Positions 36,214-45,946 are shown, counted from the first letter of the stretch. The stretch: DNA of 64,000 nt from Flavobacterium yafengii (GCF_030010375.1 NZ_JASCRY010000001.1:248001-312000); one strand, 5' to 3'. The notes: generated by a model from the sequence alone, not told the origin. Made by a program: numbers and translations.

Positions 36214-37632
36214 ATGGAGCAATTTTACATCGGGATAGACATTGGCACCACAGCAACAAAAGCCGTGTGTTTTGACAGAACCGGAAAAGTGATTCGGGAA
36301 TGTAGTCAATCCTACTCCATGTACCATCCGAAAGCCGATTGGAGCATTCAAAAACCCGATGAAATTGTAGCGGCTGTTTTAGGATGCATCCAAGAAATCA
36401 CAAAAGGGGTTCAGCCTCAATTCATCAGTTTTAGTTCGGCTATGCAAAGTATAATAGCAATCGACAGCAATGGAAAACCGCTCACCGATGCTATCATTTG
36501 GGCCGATAATAGAGCGCATTCATTAGCCGAAGCGTTAAAAAAATCGGAACAGGGAAAAAATTTCTATCAAAAAACAGGAATTCCCATTCATACCTTTTCA
36601 CCCATGACCAAAATTGCTTGGTTGAAAGAACATGATGCTATAACTTTTTTAAAAGCGCATAAATTCATTAGCATCAAAGAATACATTTGGCATCATCTCA
36701 CCGGTGAATATGTAATTGATTCCTCGATGGCATCCGGAACTGGCCTCATGAACATTCATACACTACAATGGGAATCGGATATTTTAGATTATTTAGAAAT
36801 AGCAGCATCTCAACTTTCTAAAATTGTGAGTTCTACCCATCAAAGCAAGGGACAATCTGATGAATTCCATTATGTTTTGGGTGGCGGTGACGGTGTATTG
36901 GCAAATTTAGGAACCGGAGCTATGGAAGCCGGCCGAATGGCATTATCCATAGGAACCAGTGGTGCGGTGCGTTTACCTGCTGACAAACCTTTTATTGATC
37001 CGGAAATGCGAACGCAATGTTACCATTTGATGGACAATCGCTATTTGAAACTGGGAGCGGTTAATAATGGTGCAATTGTTTTGCAATGGCTCAAAGAATC
37101 CATCTTAAAAACAGATGAATCTTTTGAAGAATTGTTCAAACAGGCTGAAACTATTTCTGCCGGATCCGAAGGCTTGCTATTTGTCCCTTACTTATTGGGC
37201 GAAAGAGCTCCCATTTGGGATGCTTCCGCTCAAGGAACACTTTTAGGAATCCGAATTATCCATACCAAAGCACACTTAATTAGAGCTACACTGGAAGGCA
37301 TCTTATTTGGACTATTGAGTATTACCGAAATCTTACTTCCACATCCGGAAGAAAGACACAAAATCACAATAATGGCGAGTGGTGGTTTTGGAAAAAGCGA
37401 ACTTTGGTTGCAAATGGTCGCTGATATTTTTCAAATGAAAGTAATCGTAGCCGAAACAATCGAAGCTTCAGCTTGGGGAGCCGTTTTGATTGGCTTTAAA
37501 GCCACTGCTATTGCCGTTCTATCCGAAAATAAAGTTGAAAAAACCTTTTTACCAAATAAAGATTCCAAGGAAATCTACGAACAAGGTTTTAAAAAATTTA
37601 AAAAGATTTATTCCTTGTTGAAAGATATTTAA
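36214..37632 (+). CDS. gntK: Gluconokinase, FGGY family
   Basis: The ATG at 36214 (MEQFYIGIDIGTTATKAVC) gives 472 residues; the longer frame starts inside gntP and adds nothing conserved. It is an FGGY sugar kinase with the N-terminal phosphate loop DIGTTATKA, the IWADNRA substrate block and the C-terminal MASGGFGKSELWLQMVADI signature. With gnd and gntP beside it, phosphorylation of gluconate to 6-phosphogluconate is the natural reading. No edd or eda is present and no regulator is seen in the cassette. Confidence 0.94.
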   Translation: MEQFYIGIDIGTTATKAVCFDRTGKVIRECSQSYSMYHPKADWSIQKPDEIVAAVLGCIQEITKGVQPQFISFSSAMQSIIAIDSNGKPLTDAIIWADNRAHSLAEALKKSEQGKNFYQKTGIPIHTFSPMTKIAWLKEHDAITFLKAHKFISIKEYIWHHLTGEYVIDSSMASGTGLMNIHTLQWESDILDYLEIAASQLSKIVSSTHQSKGQSDEFHYVLGGGDGVLANLGTGAMEAGRMALSIGTSGAVRLPADKPFIDPEMRTQCYHLMDNRYLKLGAVNNGAIVLQWLKESILKTDESFEELFKQAETISAGSEGLLFVPYLLGERAPIWDASAQGTLLGIRIIHTKAHLIRATLEGILFGLLSITEILLPHPEERHKITIMASGGFGKSELWLQMVADIFQMKVIVAETIEASAWGAVLIGFKATAIAVLSENKVEKTFLPNKDSKEIYEQGFKKFKKIYSLLKDI

Positions 37633-37640
37633 AAAGAAGA

Positions 37641-37720
37641 AATTAATGCTCGGCACTTCATGCCTGATCCTTTTTTGTTTTATACGCTTGGACAAACTAA
37701 AAAGGATGCCACGCTATAAC
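37641..37720. repeat. 80-bp direct repeat, copy 1
   Basis: The unit starts AATTAATGCTCGGCACTTCA and ends GCCACGCTATAAC. It contains GGCA/TGCC hairpin arms and GATCCTTTTT with AAAAAGGAT, which can pair. Confidence 0.7.
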
Positions 37721-37765
37721 TAGAGATTAACTTCGTTGATCCCAAGAAGGGCGTCTCACAAAAAA

Positions 37766-37845
37766 ATTAATACTCGGCACTTCGTGCCGGATCCTTTTTT
37801 GTTTTATACGCTAAGACAAACTAAAAAGTTTGCCACGCTATAAAG
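37766..37845. repeat. 80-bp direct repeat, copy 2
   Basis: This copy lies 125 bp after copy 1 with about 90 percent identity by eye. Its first hairpin is longer (CGGCAC TTC GTGCCG), while the second pairing has been lost (AAAGTTTGCC). Confidence 0.7.
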
Positions 37846-37883
37846 CAAAAAATGCTCCCCTTTCAGGAAGCATTAGTTTTTTT
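37846..37883. terminator. Bidirectional hairpin next to tRNA-Ser
   Basis: AATGCTCCCC / GGAAGCATT folds with loop TTTCA and has T runs on both strands. It would end the tRNA transcript. Confidence 0.7.
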
Positions 37884-37884
37884 G

Positions 37885-37971
37885 CAGAGAGGATGGGATT
37901 CGAACCCACGATGCAGTTACCCACATACTAGCTTTCCAGGCTAGCTCCTTCAACCACTCGGACACCTCTCT
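37885..37971 (-). tRNA. tRNA-Ser (anticodon GGA)
   Basis: The minus strand folds as a class II tRNA: 7-bp acceptor stem AGAGAGG / CCTCTCT with discriminator G, D arm TCC...GGA, anticodon stem-loop with loop CTGGAAA (anticodon GGA), a long variable arm, and T arm GTGGG-TTCGAAT-CCCAT. CCA is not encoded. It reads UCC and UCU codons. Confidence 0.95.
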
Positions 37972-38032
37972 ATTTTATTTGAGGTTGCAAATAACCATAA
38001 AAAAAATGAGTTAGAAAAGTAAAATCTAACTA

Positions 38033-39061
38033 TTATGCTATTTCTCCTCGCAAAGCAGTTTCAAAAATACTTTTGAAGTCTTTTTGAGCTATTTTTTGAC
38101 CTAACAAATACATTAATTTGGTTATAGCAGCTTCAGTTGTGATGTCTTTTCCAGAAATTACTCCTATTTTTTTCATCCCTGTACTGGTTTCATATTGCCC
38201 CATACTCACGCTTCCGCCGGAACATTGTGTAACATTGATGATGTGCAAACCTCTACCAATTGCTTTTTTTAATAAGTTCAAAAACCAATCTTCTGTGGGT
38301 GCATTTCCAGCTCCATAGGTTTCTAAAACAATCCCTTTAAGATCTGGAATGTCTAAAATTGCCGACAAAACCGCTTCGCTTATCCCCGGAAACATTTTTA
38401 TAATAGCTACGTTGTTATCCAAGTTTTTATGAACCTTGAATTCTTTATTTTCATTTTTAGTCAAGAACAATTCGGGATTCAATTTTAAATGCACACCAGA
38501 TTCAACCAATTCAGGATAATTAGGCGAGGTAAATGCTTTGAAATGTTCAGCATTAATTTTAGTGGTTCTATTTCCTCGGTATAATTTGTATTCAAAATAA
38601 AGACACACTTCACTGATAACAGGTTCGTCATTGTTTCGTAAAGAGGCAATTTGAATAGCGGTAATCAGATTTTCTTTTGCATCAGTACGTAAATCTCCAA
38701 TAGGCAATTGTGAGCCTGTGAAAATAACTGGTTTCGATAAATTTTCGAGCATAAAACTCAATGCCGATGCCGAATAAGACATGGTATCCGATCCATGAAG
38801 CACCACAAATCCATCAAATGAAGTGTAGTTATCTTCAATAATCGTCGCAATTTTAGCCCATTTTTCAGGATTCATATTCGAGGAATCAATTGGATTTTCG
38901 AAAGAAATAGTTTCGATTTCACAATCCAATTGTTTCAATTCGGGAATTCGCTGTAATAATTTGCTGAAATTAAAAGCCTTGAGCGCGCCCGTTTCAAAAT
39001 CTTTCCTCATACCGATGGTTCCACCGGTATAGATTAAAAGTATTTTGGATTTATACAACAT
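38033..39061 (-). CDS. ansA: Type I L-asparaginase
   Basis: The 342-residue enzyme hydrolyses asparagine to aspartate and ammonia. Both catalytic threonine blocks are present: YTGGTIGM (11-18, Thr15) and LHGSDTMSYSAS. No signal peptide is visible, which fits the cytoplasmic type I form. Its ATG overlaps the end of the acyltransferase gene by 11 bases, so translation is likely coupled, and tatD-acyltransferase-ansA lie in one direction. Confidence 0.93.
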   Translation of the reverse strand: MLYKSKILLIYTGGTIGMRKDFETGALKAFNFSKLLQRIPELKQLDCEIETISFENPIDSSNMNPEKWAKIATIIEDNYTSFDGFVVLHGSDTMSYSASALSFMLENLSKPVIFTGSQLPIGDLRTDAKENLITAIQIASLRNNDEPVISEVCLYFEYKLYRGNRTTKINAEHFKAFTSPNYPELVESGVHLKLNPELFLTKNENKEFKVHKNLDNNVAIIKMFPGISEAVLSAILDIPDLKGIVLETYGAGNAPTEDWFLNLLKKAIGRGLHIINVTQCSGGSVSMGQYETSTGMKKIGVISGKDITTEAAITKLMYLLGQKIAQKDFKSIFETALRGEIA

Positions 39062-40187
39062 CGTGATATTTTAATTTATTCACAACCGGATTGGCATACA
39101 TCGCCAGAAAACCATCTAAAGCTACCGGATTATCATGATCAATTCGCATTTCGAGTCTGCGTTCAAATAGTGATTTTTCATTTTCTGTATACAAATGAGA
39201 ATAGATATTGGTTTTATTAACAATATCATACGCAATAAAATTCGTTGACCACAACTTATAATTGCTCAATATTGCATCATCAATTACTTGTGCCAAAGTT
39301 ACTATCTGCTTGTTCGAACTGTCATTTTCAGCACTAATTGCATCAATTTCAGTATCCAGCACTTTCCCAACATGAATGTGAATTCTTTTCTTTTGTCCCA
39401 AAGCACCACTAAGAATAGTCATGAAATCTTCATTCTTTTCTTTAATATAGATTTCATTATTGGCTTCAGCCATCAATTGCGGCATTTTCAAAGCATCCGT
39501 CGGATCGTATTCATAAGAAATAGAAACGGGTACGATTTTGATTTTTTTGAAGTAATCCATCAAATTCTTCTCGTCAGAAGCCATTCCTAACATTTTCAAA
39601 ACGCCAGGATTTGTTTCGTCATTTCCATCTTTCGTTCTTCCTTCGCGTTGCGCAATCCAAACGGAACGATTTTCATGAAGCAATAAATTGCCAATGTATT
39701 CCGATAATAATTTTGAACTCTGCAGCATTTCCCTTGGCGTTAAGCCACGTTGCACTAAAAAGTTCCGGTTCAGTTTCGCTAACGTCTTTAGAAAAGCTTT
39801 TTTGACTAAGTTGTCTCCTATAGCTGATGCTGTCATCACTAATCCATGTTCAAATAAAGCCGTATTCAATAAAGTGGTATCTAAAAGAATATCACGGTGA
39901 TTCGAGATAAACAAATAAGAGGTATTAGGCTTTAAATTTTCAAAACCCGAAGTTGTCAAACCTTCAGAGCTTTTTTCCAACACTCTTTGAACGGATTGGT
40001 AAATAAAATTACACTGAAAATCACGAATGGAGTGCGTTTTACGAAGTTGTTCTTTCCAAACTTCATCCTCAACATCCGGGAAAGTAAAATTCATCAATGC
40101 TTTCATCATTGGATGATTAACAACATTTTGAAGTGCTTCGTTTATTTCGGAATCATAAAAAGGCCGAATAGCGTCAAATTTCTGCAT
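39051..40187 (-). CDS. Acyltransferase, PlsC/GPAT-like
   Basis: The ATG at 40187 (MQKFDAIRPFYD) gives 378 residues; the longer frame begins at a TTG. The acyltransferase motifs are NHRDILLD (HX4D), then IAQREGRTKDG in the position of the FPEG-type block, and VPVSISYEYDP. It should acylate a glycerol phosphate or lysophospholipid at the membrane. The length exceeds that of simple PlsC enzymes, with an added C-terminal region (about 290-378). Substrate position is unknown. Confidence 0.85.
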   Translation of the reverse strand: MQKFDAIRPFYDSEINEALQNVVNHPMMKALMNFTFPDVEDEVWKEQLRKTHSIRDFQCNFIYQSVQRVLEKSSEGLTTSGFENLKPNTSYLFISNHRDILLDTTLLNTALFEHGLVMTASAIGDNLVKKAFLKTLAKLNRNFLVQRGLTPREMLQSSKLLSEYIGNLLLHENRSVWIAQREGRTKDGNDETNPGVLKMLGMASDEKNLMDYFKKIKIVPVSISYEYDPTDALKMPQLMAEANNEIYIKEKNEDFMTILSGALGQKKRIHIHVGKVLDTEIDAISAENDSSNKQIVTLAQVIDDAILSNYKLWSTNFIAYDIVNKTNIYSHLYTENEKSLFERRLEMRIDHDNPVALDGFLAMYANPVVNKLKYHDVV

Positions 40188-40252
40188 TTTGGTTCTCAAT
40201 TTTTGTGTTGGCAAATGAACAAAAAAAATATCAAACTAATGTAAATTCTACT

Positions 40253-41032
40253 TTAAATCCCAAAAATAGCTTTAGAATTCTCAGTGGTTATCTCCGCAAT
40301 CTCTTTTGTCGAAAGGCTATAAATTTGTGCTAACTTTTCTACTACGGTAACGATATAACTGCTTTCGTTACGTTTACCCCGAAAAGGAATCGGTGCTAAA
40401 TACGGCGAATCTGTTTCTAAAACAATATGTTTCAAATCGATTTGATTCAAAAATTGATCGATTTTTCCGTTTTTGAAAGTTACCACTCCGCCTATTCCAA
40501 GCTTCATATTGTACGAAATAGCCTGTAATGCCTGCTCATAAGTACCTGAAAAACAATGGAAAATTCCGAATAAATCAACCGATTTTTCTTCTTCCAGGAT
40601 TTCAAAAATTTCCTCGAAAGCTTCCCGACAATGAATTACAATGGGTAATTTGTATTGTTTGGCCAATTGAATTTGCCTTTTGAAAGCGATTTGTTGCTGT
40701 GGCAAATGGGTTTTATCCCAATACAAATCGATTCCAATTTCACCAATGGCATAGAATTTTCTTTTAGCCAATTCATTTTCCACATGTTGCAATTCTTCCA
40801 GATAGTTGTCTTTTACATACGTTGGGTGTAAACCCATCATCAAGAAAACATTATTTGGATGATTTTTCTCCAATTGATACATCGATTGGGTACAACTAGA
40901 ATCGATTGCAGGAATAAAAAAACGAGAAACACCGGCATCAATGGCGCGCTGGATCATTTCGTTTCTATCTTGATCAAATTCCTCTGAATATAAATGTGTA
41001 TGCGTATCAGTGATTGTTATAGTTGCTTCCAA
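40253..41032 (-). CDS. TatD family metal-dependent hydrolase
   Basis: The 259-residue TIM-barrel protein carries all TatD blocks: DTHTHLY (9-15), EIGIDLYWD, HCREAFEE, HCFSG and ETDSPYLAP. The family has 3'-5' exonuclease activity on DNA and RNA. It must start at TTG 41032, because a stop precedes it in frame and the first ATG comes after the THTH motif. A -7 box 19 bases upstream supports this start. Confidence 0.93.
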   Translation of the reverse strand: MEATITITDTHTHLYSEEFDQDRNEMIQRAIDAGVSRFFIPAIDSSCTQSMYQLEKNHPNNVFLMMGLHPTYVKDNYLEELQHVENELAKRKFYAIGEIGIDLYWDKTHLPQQQIAFKRQIQLAKQYKLPIVIHCREAFEEIFEILEEEKSVDLFGIFHCFSGTYEQALQAISYNMKLGIGGVVTFKNGKIDQFLNQIDLKHIVLETDSPYLAPIPFRGKRNESSYIVTVVEKLAQIYSLSTKEIAEITTENSKAIFGI

Positions 41033-41050
41033 GTGTAAAGTTTAAGGATA

Positions 41051-41058
41051 CAAAATTA
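41051..41058 (-). promoter_or_regulatory. -7 box of the tatD-like gene
   Basis: Minus-strand TAATTTTG, 19 bases before the TTG start. Confidence 0.45.
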
Positions 41059-41124
41059 CAAGAATAAAAGTTGTCGAAAAAATGGTTTTAAAAAGATTCA
41101 TACAATTCCTTCACTAACTCCATG

Positions 41125-41132
41125 TATCTTTG
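41125..41132 (+). promoter_or_regulatory. -7 box of the retropepsin-like gene
   Basis: TATCTTTG matches TAnnTTTG, 38 bases before the ATG. Confidence 0.45.
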
Positions 41133-41169
41133 TAAAACAGAAATAAATCACTGAAATAAATTCAGCATA

Positions 41170-41610
41170 ATGAAGAACTTACACGATATCCTTAAAAAAG
41201 AAAACTACAGAAAAGTAAAATTTAAGATAACTAAAACACAGCATCTTTTGATAAAAGCAAAAATCAATGGTGTGACAGGCAACTTCATTCTAGACACAGG
41301 AGCTTCAAACAGCTGTGTAGGATTTGAGAGTGTCGATTTATTTTTACTGGAAGCCAAAAAATCAAAGACAAAAGCAGCTGGTGCGGGAGCCACCGGAATG
41401 TTTACCCAACTGGCTTTAAAAAATCAATTGCAGCTTGGTTCTTGGAAAGATTCTGATTTTGAACTCGTTATTTTTGATTTGTCTCATGTAAATGAAGCGC
41501 TAACACAATACAAAGCAAAACCGGTTCATGGCATTATAGGCGCTGATATTTTGATGAAAGGAAAAGCAATTGTGGATTATTACAACCATTATTTATATTT
41601 ATTAAAATAA
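41170..41610 (+). CDS. Retropepsin-like aspartic protease domain protein
   Basis: This 146-residue protein consists of one clan AA domain: the active-site motif LDTGAS (41-46, Asp42), a flap-like glycine stretch (AAGAGATGMF) and a late HGIIGADIL block (second psi loop). It has no signal peptide. Single-domain retropepsin-like proteins probably act as homodimers. Target unknown. A strong terminator separates it from sucB. Confidence 0.88.
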   Translation: MKNLHDILKKENYRKVKFKITKTQHLLIKAKINGVTGNFILDTGASNSCVGFESVDLFLLEAKKSKTKAAGAGATGMFTQLALKNQLQLGSWKDSDFELVIFDLSHVNEALTQYKAKPVHGIIGADILMKGKAIVDYYNHYLYLLK

Positions 41611-41647
41611 AAAATCCTGTTTAGAAAACACTAAACAGGATTTTTTT
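41611..41647. terminator. Bidirectional terminator
   Basis: The perfect 14-bp stem AAAATCCTGTTTAG / CTAAACAGGATTTT with loop AAAACA lies between convergent genes. Confidence 0.9.
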
Positions 41648-41666
41648 ATATTCTAAAACCTTAAAA

Positions 41667-42893
41667 TTATAGTTCTAAAGCTTTTTTAGGATTGTTATCC
41701 ATCAATAATTCCATTGGGTTTTCTAACGCTTCTTTAACAGCCACTAAGAACCCAACAGACTCACGTCCATCAATAATTCTGTGGTCATAAGATAACGCTA
41801 CATACATCATTGGGTGAATTTCCACTTTACCGTTTACGGCAATTGGACGCTCAATAATGTTGTGCATTCCAAGAATTCCTGATTGTGGAGGATTGATGAT
41901 TGGCGTACTCAACATACTTCCAAAAACACCACCATTAGTAATCGTAAAGGTTCCGCCAGTCATATCATCTACTGTGATTTGTCCGTCTCGTGCTTTAAGC
42001 GCTAATCTTTTAATGTCTGCTTCAACTCCACGGAAAGTCAAATTCTCTGCATTACGAACTACAGGAACCATTAATCCTTTTGGTCCTGAAACCGCAATTG
42101 AAATATCGCAAAAATCGAAAGCAATCTTATGATCACCATCCATCATTGAGTTTACATCCGGGAATAATTTTAATGCTCTAGTTACTGCTTTAGTAAAGAA
42201 AGACATGTATCCTAAACCAATTCCACCATGTTTTGCTTTGAATGCATCTTTGTATTCATTACGAATCAAGTTGATAGGCGTCATGTTTACTTCGTTGAAA
42301 GTAGTCAACATTGCTGTTTCGTTTTTAGCGGCAACTAATCTTTCAGCCACTTTACGACGCAACATCGATAATTTAGTACGCTCTGTTCCACGAGAACCAC
42401 CTGTAGGAGTTCCCATTGAAGGCACAGCATTTACTGCATCATCTTTAGTGATTCTTCCGTCTTTTCCAGTTCCTGTTATTGAAGCTGGTGCTATATTTTT
42501 TTCGTCTAATATTTTTCTTGCTGCTGGAGATGGAGTTCCTGAGGCGTAAGTTGCTGCTGGAGCTGCTGCTACCGGAGCCGCTTTTGGAGCTGCTGCTTTA
42601 ACTTCAGCTTTTGGAGCTTCTACTGCAACTGCTGGCGCATCACCTGCTGGTTTTGCTGCACTTGTATCGATTAAACAAACTACTGCTCCTACCGCTACTG
42701 CATCGCCTTCTTCTGCTTTTAAGGTAATGATTCCGCTTGCTTCTGCTGGCAATTCTAATGTTGCTTTATCAGAATCAACCTCAGCAATTGCTTGGTCTTT
42801 CTCTACATAATCTCCGTCTTTTACCAACCATGTTGCGATTTCAACTTCCTTTATAGATTCCCCTGGTGATGGGACTTTCATTTCTAAAATCAT
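41667..42893 (-). CDS. sucB: Dihydrolipoyllysine succinyltransferase (E2 of 2-oxoglutarate dehydrogenase)
   Basis: The 408-residue E2 has a lipoyl domain with Lys43 in DSDKATLE, an Ala/Pro-rich linker (75-120), an E1/E3-binding domain ([13 protein letters not shown]...GRITKDD) and the acyltransferase core ending [16 protein letters not shown] with the catalytic His. It passes succinyl from lipoate to CoA in the citric acid cycle. It lies 159 bases downstream of sucA, and that gap holds a structured repeat. Confidence 0.96.
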   Translation of the reverse strand: MILEMKVPSPGESIKEVEIATWLVKDGDYVEKDQAIAEVDSDKATLELPAEASGIITLKAEEGDAVAVGAVVCLIDTSAAKPAGDAPAVAVEAPKAEVKAAAPKAAPVAAAPAATYASGTPSPAARKILDEKNIAPASITGTGKDGRITKDDAVNAVPSMGTPTGGSRGTERTKLSMLRRKVAERLVAAKNETAMLTTFNEVNMTPINLIRNEYKDAFKAKHGGIGLGYMSFFTKAVTRALKLFPDVNSMMDGDHKIAFDFCDISIAVSGPKGLMVPVVRNAENLTFRGVEADIKRLALKARDGQITVDDMTGGTFTITNGGVFGSMLSTPIINPPQSGILGMHNIIERPIAVNGKVEIHPMMYVALSYDHRIIDGRESVGFLVAVKEALENPMELLMDNNPKKALEL

Positions 42894-42971
42894 GTTCTAT
42901 TATTTTAAATTATGAATTTTAAGTTTTAAATTGTTCTCGAACAACTTATGTTTATTATATGTACTATTTTT

Positions 42972-43050
42972 TAGCCCTGATGGAAACGGCATCCTTTGTC
43001 TAGCTTCTTTAGCTAGGAAAAGATAGAGTGAACAGTAGGAAATAGCTCCT
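42972..43050. repeat. Structured intergenic repeat, copy 2, between sucA and sucB
   Basis: This copy keeps the ends of the element at 21401-21483 (TAGCCCTGATGG and AGGAAATAGCTCCT), but its central stem is CTAGCT / AGCTAG. It lies inside the presumed sucAB transcript. Confidence 0.65.
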
Positions 43051-43052
43051 TA

Positions 43053-45827
43053 TTATCTAAATAAATTTTTATCAAAAACCATTTTTATCGCATCGGCCTG
43101 ACGACGTTTTGCTCTGGTGTAACTTCCAGCTGCTGGAGCTGCATACGCTTTTAGCGAAGCCAATCTCCATTTTACTAAATCGAAATTCATTAACATGTAA
43201 CTGTAAGCTCCCATGTTTTTTGGTTCTTCTTGTGCCCAAACATAATCATCAGCGTTTGGATATTTAGCTATAATCGCTTTTAATTGCTCTACTGGTAATG
43301 GGAATAATTGTTCGATTCTAACAACCGCAACATCTTTACGACCGTTATTTTCTCTCTCGGCAGTAATGTCATAATAAAATTTACCCGTACAGAAAACCAG
43401 TGTTTTCACATCGGCTTTATTTACTGTTTCATCATCGAATGTTTCTTGGAAACTACCTGTTGCAAATTCTTCAACAGTAGAAACACATCTTGGATCACGC
43501 AACAAACTCTTTGGTGTAAACACTATAAGCGGTTTACGGAACTTTGTTTTCATTTGTCTTCTCAACAAGTGAAAGAAGTTGGCCGGTGTTGTACAATCCG
43601 CAACATACATATTATGCCTGGCGCAAAGTTGTAAATAACGCTCCATTCTAGCCGAAGAATGCTCTGCACCTTGACCTTCATATCCGTGAGGCAATAGTAA
43701 AACAATTCCGTTTTGGTTGTTCCACTTGTCTTCTCCACAAGAGATGTATTGGTCAATCATAATTTGGGCTCCATTACTGAAATCTCCAAACTGTGCTTCC
43801 CAAATGGTTAATGTGTTTGGATTTGTCAAAGCATATCCATAATCAAATCCTAAAACACCATATTCAGATAAAAGAGAATTGAAAATATTGAATTTCCCGG
43901 TTGCTCCTTCTAAATTGCTTAATAAGGTCACTTCTTCTTCTGAATCTTCCACTTTTACAACGGCATGACGGTGAGAGAATGTACCACGCTCCACATCTTG
44001 TCCGGAAATACGAATATCGTATCCTTCTTTTAAAAGAGATCCATACGCTAAATGTTCGGCCATGGCCCAATCCAGCTTGTTGGTTTCGAAAAACATTGTT
44101 TTTCTGTCGTTGATCAGTTTTTGTATTTTACTGATAAACTTTTTATCTGTTGGCAGGTTACAAATTACGTTTGCAACCTCAGTAAGTCCTGCTGCAGGGA
44201 AAGTAGTATCCACTTTTTTAAGCATTTCAACATCTGAAACTTGCTCAAAACCTTTCCATTCATTTTTCATAAATGGAGTAATAATAGTCAAATCTTTTTT
44301 ACGGGATTCTTCTAAGTTTACCTCCAAGTTTGATTTGTATTCTTGTTCTAATCCTTTTACAAAAGTGCTGTCTATTACTCCTTCTGCAAGCAATTTCTCC
44401 ATGTAAATGTCTCTTGGATTTTTGTGCTTTGCAATGATTTTATACAATACCGGTTGAGTAAAACGAGGCTCATCACCTTCATTATGTCCGTATTTTCTAT
44501 ATCCTAATAAATCGATAAATACATCTTTCCCAAATTGCATTCTAAAATCCAAAGCAAATGACATCGCGTGAACGACTGCTTCAGCATCATCTGCATTTAC
44601 GTGTAATACTGGGGAAAGTGTTACTTTAGCAACATCTGTACAATACGTAGAGGAGCGTGCATCAAGGTAATTAGTGGTAAATCCTACTTGATTGTTGATT
44701 ACAATATGGATTGTCCCTCCAGTTTTATAACCGTCAAGTTGAGCCATTTGTACAATCTCATAAAGAATTCCCTGACCTGCAATTGCAGCATCACCGTGAA
44801 CAGCGATTGGCAATACTTTAGAGAAATCGTTAGGAAAATATTTGTCTTGCTTTGCTCTTGTAATTCCTTCGATAACTGCGCCTACAGTTTCAAGATGCGA
44901 AGGATTTGGTGCCAAATTGATATTTATATTTTTTCCCGTACTCGTAACTTTGTCAGCGGTAAGTCCTAAATGGTACTTTACATCTCCGTCAAAATATTCC
45001 TGATCGTAATCTTTACCATCAAACTCTCCAAAAATGTCTTGGGTTGATTTGCCAAAGATATTTGCCAAAACATTCAATCGGCCGCGGTGTGCCATTCCCA
45101 TTACAAATTTTTCCACTCCTTTTTCCGCAGCTTTTTCAATTAAAGCATCTAAAGCTGGTATGATTGACTCTCCTCCTTCAAGAGAAAAACGTTTTTGACC
45201 TACATATTTAGTATGCAAAAAGTTTTCAAAAGAAACGGCTTGGTTTAATTTATTCAGAATTGATTTCTTTTCGTCCAAAGAAAATTTAGGTTGATTGTCA
45301 TTAACCCCTAATTTTTTCTGAATCCATTCCACCACTTCTGGATTACGAATGTACATGTACTCCACCCCAATGTGCTGACAATATATAGTGTCAAGGTGAG
45401 TTATAATTTCCTGAAGCGTGCAAGGCTGTATATTAATAACCTTTGCCGCATCAAAAACAGTATTTAAATCTGCTGCTGAAAGTCCGAAATTCGAAATTTC
45501 AAGTGTAGGCGATGAAGTCCTTCTTTCACGAACCGGATTTGTTTTGGTAAACAAGTGACCTCGAGAACGGTATCCATCTATTAATTTCAATACATTAAAT
45601 TCCTTTTGAAGCTTATCTGATACTAAATTGATATCTGAATTATTAGCTGCAAAATTAGCGATTTGTTCCACCTTGTTCTCCTCATTGTAAGTAGTCATCC
45701 CAAAATCGAAACCTTGAAAAAAACTTCTCCAACTTGGCTCAACGCTATCTGGATTCTCTAAATATTGATCGTATAATTGTGCGAAAAATTCGGTGTGTGC
45801 TGCGTTTAAAAATGAAAACCTATCCAT
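43053..45827 (-). CDS. sucA: 2-oxoglutarate dehydrogenase E1
   Basis: The ATG at 45827 gives 924 residues starting MDRFSFLNAAHTEFFAQLYDQ, the usual E1o opening; the longer frame starts at a TTG inside the -7 box. It is a thiamine-diphosphate decarboxylase: GMAHRGRLNVL, the HGDAAIAGQGI block, the ThDP motif region around NNQVGFTT, and the C-terminal pyrimidine-binding half. It feeds succinyl groups to SucB. E3 (lpd) is not in the window. Confidence 0.97.
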   Translation of the reverse strand: MDRFSFLNAAHTEFFAQLYDQYLENPDSVEPSWRSFFQGFDFGMTTYNEENKVEQIANFAANNSDINLVSDKLQKEFNVLKLIDGYRSRGHLFTKTNPVRERRTSSPTLEISNFGLSAADLNTVFDAAKVINIQPCTLQEIITHLDTIYCQHIGVEYMYIRNPEVVEWIQKKLGVNDNQPKFSLDEKKSILNKLNQAVSFENFLHTKYVGQKRFSLEGGESIIPALDALIEKAAEKGVEKFVMGMAHRGRLNVLANIFGKSTQDIFGEFDGKDYDQEYFDGDVKYHLGLTADKVTSTGKNININLAPNPSHLETVGAVIEGITRAKQDKYFPNDFSKVLPIAVHGDAAIAGQGILYEIVQMAQLDGYKTGGTIHIVINNQVGFTTNYLDARSSTYCTDVAKVTLSPVLHVNADDAEAVVHAMSFALDFRMQFGKDVFIDLLGYRKYGHNEGDEPRFTQPVLYKIIAKHKNPRDIYMEKLLAEGVIDSTFVKGLEQEYKSNLEVNLEESRKKDLTIITPFMKNEWKGFEQVSDVEMLKKVDTTFPAAGLTEVANVICNLPTDKKFISKIQKLINDRKTMFFETNKLDWAMAEHLAYGSLLKEGYDIRISGQDVERGTFSHRHAVVKVEDSEEEVTLLSNLEGATGKFNIFNSLLSEYGVLGFDYGYALTNPNTLTIWEAQFGDFSNGAQIMIDQYISCGEDKWNNQNGIVLLLPHGYEGQGAEHSSARMERYLQLCARHNMYVADCTTPANFFHLLRRQMKTKFRKPLIVFTPKSLLRDPRCVSTVEEFATGSFQETFDDETVNKADVKTLVFCTGKFYYDITAERENNGRKDVAVVRIEQLFPLPVEQLKAIIAKYPNADDYVWAQEEPKNMGAYSYMLMNFDLVKWRLASLKAYAAPAAGSYTRAKRRQADAIKMVFDKNLFR

Positions 45828-45866
45828 AATGTTTAGTGAATATACTTTTTTGTTAAAATAGTTTGG

Positions 45867-45874
45867 CAAAAGTA
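45867..45874 (-). promoter_or_regulatory. -7 box of sucA
   Basis: Minus-strand TACTTTTG, 39 bases before the ATG; TTA occupies the -33 position at 19 bases. It overlaps the alternative TTG start. Confidence 0.5.
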
Positions 45875-45946
45875 CAATAATAGAATAAATTTATAATTTA
45901 TTTTAAGATACTTTTACATTGAAAAATGTTAAAAAACTGAAAACTT

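Noticed and set aside
43308..44969. Open frames opposite to sucA
   Set aside because: Compositional shadows of a highly conserved gene; no start context or motif.
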